NCBI GenBank assembly: GCA_028554755.1
Contig: JAPTOF010000015.1
Location: forward strand, 10,086,501-10,150,500
From: Cordia subcordata
Lineage: Eukaryota; Streptophyta; Magnoliopsida; Boraginales; Cordiaceae
Direction of reading: 5' to 3'
DNA length: 64,000 bases
Shown: in pieces, positions 56,839 to 64,000 of the stretch
Layout: every line of letters starts with the position of its first letter
How positions within the stretch are numbered: position 1 is the first letter of the stretch
Position numbers and translations under genes: made by a program
The notes under the pieces: model-generated
Seen by the model: only the letters and a program-made list of their open reading frames with translations
What the model was told of the DNA's origin: nothing
Database searches by the model: none

Positions 56839-57767
56839 TTGTTAGACAGAATAATAAAATAAGCAGTAACTGAGTACAAAATTGCATATGTTTATTGATA
56901 ACCAACAATAAAATAATCAAACTGGAAAGCAAAATAAATAAGAAGAATGCAAAAATTAGAAGTTGAGGCTCAAATGTATCGATCTCTTTAAGAGATTTAC
57001 ACCAAACAAGATACAATGACTTTACCTCTTGTGTAGTGGTAGCACGCCAAACAAGAGTCTGGGAACTAGAAAATGAGGAATTCTCTCTCAAGAAAATATG
57101 TAGCAGAGTATGCAAAGTGTGTGCAAGAAATTTTAATGTGTGCAAACTGTTGTACAAGAGGCAATTTATAGAGGTAGAATAATGGCCTGCTAATATTTCA
57201 CCATGAATTGTATGTAATCCGTCGGTTAGTGCTAACATTTTGTAACGGTTGAAACCATTTCCCATTATATGCCATAACTCATAGGTTTTAATACTAGTAT
57301 TAAACCTCAGCCTCAAATGATTTCCGTTACATCTTTTCGAATTCGAGTTAAGGTGAATGAGATTTTGCTCAAAAAGACTAACCTGGAATGAAACAGTGGG
57401 CCACCCCCACACCCACGCGTGTGGCAGATATTGGCATCATGCCCACTGTGTACAGTTCCCTCTACTTGCTTTGTAGGCATTATCCATAAAGGCTTCTATA
57501 TTTGAAGTGAGCAAGAACTTTATGATCTTTTTATGTAGGACTCCATCTTCGCACACCAAACTAGGCAACCAAACATGTTAACAACATATTTTGATTGCTA
57601 ATTTCTCATTCATCTTGAATTTTTTTTGACTTATAAATATACCACGCTCATCTACTTCAAATGAGGATCGTAACAATACCAAGTGCTGACTCGTCTAACG
57701 AATGAGAGCTAACCCAATTTTGAGTCAAGCATAGCTTTGACCACATGTTAAAAACTACAAACTCAAT
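56839..57767 (-). repeat. copia 5' LTR (929 bp)
   Basis: Homologous to 51070-52036. Its outer end is mutated (TATTGAG instead of TGTTGAG on the minus strand). Confidence 0.9.
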
Positions 57768-57929
57768 AATTTATTTATCTTGTGAAGATAGAATTCATGA
57801 TATTTAACATAATTTTGTAATGTACAAATTCTTTTTTAGTTAGAAATTTATAGGAATTTATTGAAAATTAGAAATGTGAAGGAATTTAAGAATTCATGAC
57901 ACCGTAAGGGCCATTGATTTTTTACTCAC

Positions 57930-57960
57930 CATAATATAAAAGAACACTAACTGTATTCAT
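57930..57960 (-). pseudogene. Possible first coding exon of a Mutator-like transposase
   Basis: About 110 bp after a TATA box (58063-58070), the first ATG of the minus strand (57960) opens M-N-T-V-S-V-L-L-Y-Y-G. It then meets GTGAGT, a good splice donor; read through it, a stop follows at once. Plant MuDR-type transposases often begin with a similar hydrophobic 'VLLYYGG' strand, so this may be the start of such a gene. The remainder is missing, and the copia insertion lies 150 bp further on. Eleven residues are too few to be sure. Confidence 0.35.
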
Positions 57961-58062
57961 ATTTTTTGACTGATTATAAATATTTGAGAATTGTATAGGT
58001 GTATGTATATGTAGAAGGAATTGAAGAGATTTTGGGCCTTTCGAGAATGAAGGATTGGGGGG

Positions 58063-58070
58063 ATTATATA
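58063..58070 (-). promoter_or_regulatory. TATA box in the Mutator-like right end
   Basis: The minus strand reads CCTATATAATCC, downstream of the palindrome-rich terminal region and about 103 bp before the ATG at 57960. Confidence 0.45.
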
Positions 58071-58375
58071 GGGGTTTAAGCCATTTTGGGTCGGTAAGTG
58101 AAACACCATTTCGGTAGGTCACCTGCCATTTCAGTAGGTCATTTACCGTTCCTTTGTAATGAGTTGGCCAGTAGGACAAACACCTTTCGGTAAGTGACTT
58201 ACCGTTCAAACTAAAACTTTCGATAACTGACCTACCATTCCTTGTGATGCTTGTTGACATCATGTCAGACGGTAAATGACCTACCAAAAAGGGCATTTTG
58301 AAAAAATTTTCAAAAATGGGGTAATTTTACCATAAATCTTCAAAATTAGGGTAAAAAAATTCCATTTTTTCCCCC

Positions 58376-59020
58376 AAATTGTGGACGCTCTATATAGTGC
58401 ATTGGTTTGCCTTTGTCATATTTGGTACCTTATATATTAGCTTTAAAAATATTTTGAGTATTAGAATTAAGAGAAAAAAAAAAGAAAGCGCCTACAAAGT
58501 TCATCGGAAATGCTTGCATCAAACATAACAATGTGCGATGAATATCTTCTAAGTGTAGGAAAACTTTTGATAGGGAAAAATGAAAATCCTCCTTCTCTCT
58601 CTAGACATTTTGACCCACTAGTCCTACCTGTCTCCTACCAGCCTCCTCTACCATTAAAAGCCACCATCTCTCACATTCTCTCCTCTATTTTTCAAGCCAC
58701 AATAGGTTGCTACTCAATGAGATCTTTTTGTCTCTTGAAGCCATGAACCGTCTGTTTTCTTTTGTCTCACTTTTTTTTTTACCACCACCTTAATCCTTTA
58801 CTTGCACTGTCACCTTGAGAACACGGCGGAATCACATAGCACCAAACATATTCCTTCTTTCTTCTAAAACAATCGCGACAAATAAAGGAATAAGGACCTC
58901 TGATTTGGGTCGATGATCGAAAATAAAAGGTAAATTCCTAACATTAGATGGCCAATAGAAATGGTTATCTAAAAATAAAGGATTTTTTTTGTTTATAGAC
59001 AACTTATGATTAGACTTAGT
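58376..59020. other. No gene seen
   Basis: Mixed composition without a supported coding frame or repeat structure. Confidence 0.45.
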
Positions 59021-59510
59021 TACACTGCTAGTTCCTAAATTCACAAAACTATAATTGAAACCTCATGTATTTTTCCAAAAGTCGCATACTTCCCTCTTCG
59101 TTAATTTTTCTGTTAATTCAGTAATGGAATTTTGACTTTATCTTATTGAATAAAATGTCTATTTGGCTCTTGTTTTATTAAAAAAATTTAAAAATTAAAA
59201 ATTTAATTAAATTTTTAATTTTTTAAATTTTAATTTTTTTGGAATATGATGAAATTTTAAAAAAAAAGAAAAGAAAAGAAAACACAAGGGGTGAATGTGA
59301 AAACATAGCAGGGTGTATGTGAAAACACATGAGGTATATGTGCAATTAAGGGTAAAAAAGAAGCCCATTTGCATTTTTTGCATGTGTTGGACATTTACTG
59401 TCAAAATGGACGGAATTGGTGACGGTGGGACCAAACATGCAACTTTTGAAAAAACACAGGGGCCTCAATTATAATTTCGTGAATTTTGGGACTAATGGTG
59501 TATTTATACC
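59021..59510. mobile_element. Foldback-like element with ~90 bp inverted ends
   Basis: The left arm (CTAGTTCCTAAATTCACAAA, then CTATAATTGAAACCTCATGT) is inverse to the right arm (TTAGTCCCAAAATTCACGAA, then TTATAATTGAGGCCCCTGTG, inward). Similarity extends through TTTTTCAAAAGT.GCAT. No convincing target duplication was found, so the ends are approximate. It is non-coding. Confidence 0.55.
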
Positions 59511-60214
59511 TAAATACAGACCATTTATAAGCCAAAAAAACCCAAAAATAAATCCTAGCACTAGATGTTTCATGGATTGCATATATAAAATCCCTTTAGT
59601 CGGTTTCCTCCTATCTTTTCCAGGAGCCTGGGTTTTCGCATACCACGAGCTAGAGTTGGAAAGTTATATCGAAATGGTTGAGACGGAATTGGCTAAAGTT
59701 GATAAAATAAAATTCAGTAAATGTTGCCCATACCTAGGATTTGGGTAGATCAAATAGTTAATATTATCTTTCTAAAGAGTGAGATTCTAAGTTCAAATCT
59801 TGTAAGGAACGAGGATTTGGTAGTTGGGGGTAAAGGGTTTGTTAAAAAAATGTTGGCATATGTCATGGAGAATGACTTACATCCTAAGGCTCGACTTATC
59901 AACTATTGTTGTCCTCTTTGATACGACATCGATGAAATAATTTCTTAGCCCTTTTATTTTTTAAAATTTTTGTTGCAATATATTGTTGGTTAATCCCATG
60001 TGATGTTCCACATATGGTTTGAATGCATGGAATTATATAGTATGTATCTTTATTTATACCAAGTATATTTTATTTAATAATAATGTGATGATAGTTGAAA
60101 AGAGGCATTTTGGAGCATCAAGATCCTTTTATTACTGCCTATATACACATGGCTATTAGTGAGATGCTAGACCTATTTTGGGGTCTAATTATTATGATAC
60201 CGTCCAAAAAATTT
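59511..60214. other. No clear gene; one SINE-like B box
   Basis: The sequence around 59745-59815 (GTAGATCAAATAGTTAATA, then AAGTTCAAATCTTG) resembles tRNA A and B boxes, possibly an old SINE. A frame at 59590-59748 containing YIEMVETELAKVDKIK could be a coding fragment, but no family is recognised. Confidence 0.35.
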
Positions 60215-60512
60215 TGTTAGATTGTTTTTCGATCTGCAAGAGTTATTTCATTTTCAGTTGCTTTTCTTTATATTCACGAGGACTTCAAATCTATCGAACA
60301 GAAGACATGGCTACTGATAGACAGTACCATGATTAGTGAAACTTTATTCCAGAATATTCTCTTACATCTTGCATATCTTTGTAATCTCTGTAAATTGATT
60401 TCATTTTATATTTTCCTTACTTTGAAGATTATGCTTGGAGAGCAAGACAATGCTCTATATATAGAGGCTCACATATGCTTTGTAAAATCCATTGAGATAT
60501 CAAATCTCTTCA
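60215..60512 (+). repeat. 5' LTR of the Ale-like copia element
   Basis: It starts TGTTAGATTG and ends AATCTCTTCA, immediately before the primer site. The right end is firm. The left end rests on the TG start only, because the second LTR is outside the window. Confidence 0.7.
60456..60464 (+). promoter_or_regulatory. LTR TATA box
   Basis: TATATATAG within GCTCTATATATAGAGGC, 48 bp before the LTR end. Confidence 0.65.
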
Positions 60513-60524
60513 TGGTATCGAGCC
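60513..60524 (+). promoter_or_regulatory. Primer-binding site (initiator Met tRNA type)
   Basis: TGGTATCGAGCC directly follows the LTR's terminal CA. It is one base short of the usual TGGTATCAGAGC form. Confidence 0.8.
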
Positions 60525-60579
60525 TTTATAAGCTAAAAACAGCAAAATTTCAATCCTTTTTTGCCCACCCAACCTACCC

Positions 60580-61899
60580 ATGGCTGCCTCTTCCTCCTCT
60601 TCTGCTTCTACTCACACTTATACCTTGAATAACTCTCCGGCCATCACCACCAGTGACAACAATGCCTCTCAATCTCTTGTTGTCTTCAATATCGTTGCAC
60701 AACTTCCATTAAAACTCACAAGAAGTAACTACCCTACTTGGCGCACCCAATTTCATACTCTACTCTATAGGTATGATCTCATGGGCTATATCAATGGCAC
60801 CAAGCCATGTCCTTCTGATGTTATTCAAACTGGCGTTACCACTCAGCCAAACCCAGAATACAAAATCTGGATGCATCAAGATAATCTTCTTCGACATGCC
60901 ATCCTTGCCTCAGTTGATGCTCACATTGCTCCTTTAGTCACCATGGCTTTAACAGCCAAAGCTGCATGGGATAAGCTTTCTAGCTCCTATGCTAATGCTT
61001 CGAAGTCCCGTATCTATGGACTATGCAACAGACTTCTTCAATGCACCAAAGGCCATTAATCAGTCGCTGATTATGCTCGACTTATTAAGAGCATCGCAAA
61101 TGAGCTTACCTTAGCAGGATCCCCTATTACTAATGATGAACTTGTTGTTGCTGTGCTCTCAGGTCTAGGCGACAAATACAAAGAATTATCTGCAACTATA
61201 CATGCTCGAGATACTGACATCTCTTTTGAGGATCTCTTCGACAAACTACTGGATCATGAAGCCTTCCTTAAAAGGGCAGAACTTCACAAAGATCAGTCTG
61301 TTGTCACTGCTCACTACAGCCAACGACAACAAAATCAGCCCAAATCTCGCTTTAATGGGTCTGGGAATTATGCCACACGCTCCAATAATACTGGTGCTTC
61401 CCCTAATACCAACGGCTACAGCAGGACCTTCAACTCTCAAGGGTGCTCGAATACTAATCGAGTGCAGTGTCAGTTATGTGAAAAATATGGTCACACGGCC
61501 AATGTCTGCAGATCTCGTCCCCTTCTCTCTCAACCACAGGCCAATTCTGTACAAGACAACTCTCAACCAAACTCTGTTAACTGGGTTATGGACTTTGGGG
61601 GCTCTCAACGTATCACTTCTGATCTTCACAATCTTATAATTACCTCTGAATATGGTGGTACAGATGGAGTTCAACTTGGAGATGGTTCAAGTATCCTTAT
61701 CTTCCACATTGGTAACATAACTTTGGTCACACCTAAATCTTCTTTTGCTTTAAAGAATGTTATCTGTGCACCACAAAGTCACCAAAACCTTATTCCTGTA
61801 TCTCAGTTCGGTCAACAAAATCTAACCTCCATTAAATTTTTCGCTGACTACTTTCTTGTGAAGAATCTGAGCACGGGGGCACTTATGGTCAAAGGTTAG
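60580..61899 (+). pseudogene. Ale-like copia gag and protease
   Basis: One frame runs from an ATG at 60580 (MAASSSSSASTHTY) to a TAG at 61897, broken only by a TAA at 61057 where glutamine is expected. Seen in order: the UBN2 gag core (LTRSNYPTWRTQFHTLL; LLRHAILASVDAHI; AWDKLSSSYANAS), the second gag part (LSGLGDKYKELSATIH), a CX2CX4HX4C zinc knuckle (CQLCEKYGHTANVC, 61468-61509) and the aspartic protease region (WVMDFGGSQRITSDL near 61585). The catalytic D-S-G of the protease has become D-F-G, so processing would fail even without the stops. The start lies 56 bp after the primer site, a normal short leader. Confidence 0.9.
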
Positions 61900-62450
61900 A
61901 ATAAAGGCAATTTATATATATGGCCAACTTCATCTACTCGACCATAAGCGTATGCTGCTAATCGCGTTTCTCTTGAGCAATGGCATTCTTGCTTAGGCCA
62001 TCCAAACTCTACTACGCTAAAAAATATTGTTCGTCAAAGTAATCTAGGAGTGACTCATATGAACTTTAATTTTTGTAACTCTTGTTCTTGCAATAAAAGT
62101 CATCGTCTTCCTTTTGGTGACTCTTTTCTTGTTAGTGTACAACCTTTGCAAATTATTTTCTCTGATGTTTGGGGTTCTACACCACATAGTTCTATTGATG
62201 GTTTCCGATATTACGTTATCTTTGTTGATCATTATACACGATACATATGGTTATATCCAATGAAAAACAAATTTGATACTACACAAATATTTCTTGACTT
62301 TAAACTTTTGTTGAAAAGCATTTCTCTAAGCCTATTCTCACTCTATACACTGATAGAGGCGGTGAGTATACAACTCTTAAATCTTCTTTACGCACTCTTG
62401 GCATATAACACCTTCTCACCCCACCCCATACTCCTCAACTAAATGGAATC
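61900..62450 (+). pseudogene. Ale-like copia integrase, N-terminal and core part
   Basis: In the same frame as gag but after further stops (61897, 61945), the H-H-C-C zinc finger reads WHSCLGHPN (61981) and CNSCSCNKSHRLPFG (62076). The core begins FSDVWGSTPHSS, then YYVIFVDHYTRYIWLYPMKN with the first catalytic aspartate. A shift near 62308 moves the second catalytic block (YTDRGGEY) to another frame. The order and wording are those of copia integrase. Confidence 0.87.
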
Positions 62451-63117
62451 TCTGAGAGGCGTCATCGTCATATTATGGAGACCACTTTAACTCTATTATC
62501 TCATGCCTCTCTTCCACCAAAGTTTTGGTCTTATGCATGTCAAACTGCTGCCTTTCTCATTAATTGCATGCCGTCATCAGCCTTGCATAACAAAAGTCCT
62601 TACGAACTACTGTTTAATGTCGTTCCAAAACTACCATAAGTTAAAAGTGTTTGGGTGTCTCTGCTATCCTTGGTTAAAACCATATACTAGTGACAAGCTC
62701 AGTCCAAAGTCCACACCCTGTATATTTATCGGTTATTCCTTTCAACATAATTTTACCTATAGGTGTCTCGATCCATTCACAGGGCGGGTGTTTATCTCTC
62801 GTCATGTTGTCTTTTTTTAGCATGAATTTCCAGCCAGGACCATGGCCTTTGATGCCACTCCAGCACCACAGCCAGTCATCTTCAGTCCTATGCTAGAAGC
62901 TTCCACAACTGCCATTCCCTCTATCTCTGATATTCTTGCACCAACTGTTGAGCCTTCTTTGCCATGACATTTACCCTCTGCAAATTAGCGCCCAAGTGCT
63001 ATCGCCTCAAACCACTCATTGACCCTGCCTTTATTACCTTAGCCAGAAGATTCCTCCGTTGCAGAGCCTACACAAGTAAGTACTTCTTCACCCTGTGATT
63101 CTGTTTCGCTCTCATCT
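62451..63117 (+). pseudogene. Ale-like copia integrase C-terminus and linker
   Basis: Out-of-frame blocks read ERRHRHIMET, SYACQTAAFLIN and, from about 62639, LKVFGCLCYPWLKPYTSDKL with CIFIGYS, CLDPFTGRVFISRHV. These are the usual markers of the copia integrase C-terminal domain. A stop follows at 62818. The stretch to 63117 is a proline/serine-rich linker with stops. Confidence 0.82.
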
Positions 63118-64000
63118 TTGATCCCCTCTTCACATCAGCCCTATCACCCCTTGATTACTCGTTCCAAAGTTGGTGTTACTAAGCCTATTGATAGGTTATG
63201 TCTGATGACTCAAGCGGACTCAGAATGCACTCTTTTTCCCAAAACTTGCAGGCAAGCAATAAAGAATCCGGCATGGAGACATGCCATGAATGAAGAATTT
63301 GAGGCTCTTGTTAAAAATAGCACTTGGGACCTTGTAACCCCATCTCAGTCTTATAATGTAATCCAGTGTAAATGGGTGTTCCGAATCAAGACAAAGCCTG
63401 ATAGATCCATTGATCATTACAAGGTGAGGCTAGTTGCGAAGGGGTTCTTGCAACGTCCTGGAGTTGACTTCACATCTACATTTAGCCCAGTGATTAAACC
63501 CACTGTTCGGATTATTCTTGCATTATCTATTCAGTTTAATTGGCCATTGAAACAGCTTGACATTAACAATGCCTTTTTACAAGGCACACTGGAAGATGAA
63601 GTCTTTATGAATCAACCTCCAGGCTTTTTAGACCCTAATACCCCAATCATGTATGCCGACTGCGCAAGGCTATCTATGGTTTGCGCCTGGCACCTCGAGC
63701 TTGGTCTAATGAATTACGGAGATTCTTGCTCTCCTTGGGATTCATAAACTCCAAGTCTAACACATCGCTGTTCATTCTATCAAAAAGGGCAATCTTGATA
63801 TTCCTTCTAGTATACGTTGATGACATTATCGTCATTGGAAACTGCACCAACACAATCTCTGATATCATTCAAGCCATGGCAGCAAGGTTTTCTTTAAAGG
63901 ATTTAGGCGACTTGAGTTTTTTTCTTGGTGTTGAGGTGAATCATCTTCCTTGTAGTGGTTTGTTCCTATCTCAGCAGAAATATATTCATGATCTCTTGGC
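63118..64000 (+). pseudogene. Ale-like copia reverse transcriptase, cut by the window edge
   Basis: In the gag frame: AWRHAMNEEFEALVKNSTWD, KWVFRIKTKPD, YKVRLVAKGFLQRPGVDF, TFSPVIKPTVRIILALS, KQLDINNAFLQGTLEDEVFM and QPPGFLDP. Near 63650 the frame shifts, then reads KAIYGLRLAPRAW, the catalytic Y-V-D-D (63813-63824), FSLKDLGDLSFFLGVEV and SQQKYIHDLL to the last base. The catalytic aspartates are intact. The frameshift makes this copy inactive. RNase H and the 3' LTR lie outside. Confidence 0.9.

Larger units (their letters stand above)
51070..57767 (-). mobile_element. Complete Ty1/copia retrotransposon, 6.7 kb, decayed coding region
   Basis: LTRs 51070-52036 and 56839-57767 in the same orientation, with a perfect ATTTA duplication (51065-51069 and 57768-57772). 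A polypurine tract (GTGGGGGAA on the minus strand) lies at 52037-52047, so the element reads on the minus strand. Gag, integrase, reverse transcriptase and RNase H remnants occur in that order. No standard primer site was recognised next to the 5' LTR. Confidence 0.93.
50404..58375 (-). mobile_element. Mutator-like element split by a copia insertion
   Basis: The left end (ACCCTGATTTTGAAAATTTATGG, broken after 20 bases in identity) and the right end, read inward (ACCCTAATTTTGAAGATTTATGG), are inverted repeats of about 100 bp. Both lead into GGTAAGTCAC.TACC palindromes. Removing the copia element leaves about 1.26 kb. The minus strand from the right end holds a TATA box and a short first coding exon. 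No clear target duplication is seen, so the outer limits are approximate. Confidence 0.6.
60215..64000 (+). mobile_element. Ty1/copia retrotransposon, probably Ale type, runs off the right edge
   Basis: A 298 bp 5' LTR, a primer site, gag, protease, integrase and the start of reverse transcriptase follow in the copia order on the plus strand. The short LTR and the gag wording fit the Ale/Retrofit lineage as I know it. Stops, a changed protease site and frameshifts show it is dead. The 3' part lies beyond base 64000. Confidence 0.88.

Overview
The window is nuclear DNA of a flowering plant. It is AT-rich and packed with LTR retrotransposons and TIR DNA transposons, and it carries one intron-containing plant-type cytochrome P450 gene. 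The species cannot be told from the sequence. The P450 resembles the CYP71-clan CYP736 type as I know it, which fits a eudicot, but that is weak evidence.

The only convincing intact host gene is a two-exon P450 on the minus strand (32660-35694, predicted 510 residues) with all the hallmark motifs. Its intron holds a 1.0 kb Mutator-like insertion, and a second repeat begins 57 bp beyond its stop codon. A frameshifted Myb/SANT-like domain exon lies at 24.5 kb, followed by more than 3 kb of A/T-rich tandem repeats with a ~334 bp higher-order unit.

Layout: 1-1.5 kb, minus-strand Ty1/copia remnant. 2.4-2.6 kb, two SINE-like units. 3.09-12.70 kb, a complete non-autonomous Athila-type element (TSD AAAGG) with a nested solo LTR and a ~400 bp foreign insertion in its 3' LTR. 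12.7-17.0 kb, no gene. 16.99-23.64 kb, a large LTR element with almost no coding capacity (TSD ATTTA). 24.5-28.2 kb, Myb/SANT fragment and satellite-like array. 28.5-32.6 kb, a cluster of small elements, including a 396 bp TRIM (TSD ATAGG) and Mutator-like elements. 32.66-35.69 kb, P450. 37.4-38.0 kb, a 316 bp tandem duplication. 38.06-48.07 kb, a 5'-truncated Athila element whose pol is split by a 1590 bp solo LTR (TSD ATAGA) and whose 3' LTR holds a second, oppositely oriented solo LTR. 48.89-50.21 kb, a Mutator-like element with ~330 bp TIRs. 50.4-58.4 kb, the two ends of another Mutator-like element split by a complete minus-strand copia element (51.07-57.77 kb, TSD ATTTA). 60.2 kb to the end, a plus-strand copia element of probable Ale type that runs off the window.

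Almost all coding sequence is decayed retroelement gag-pol. The value of the window lies in datable nesting, in several short elements whose ends can be fixed to the base by target-site duplications, and in repeated promoter and 3'-end motifs shared by the Athila-type copies. I found no rRNA, tRNA, CRISPR or obviously new multi-gene system.
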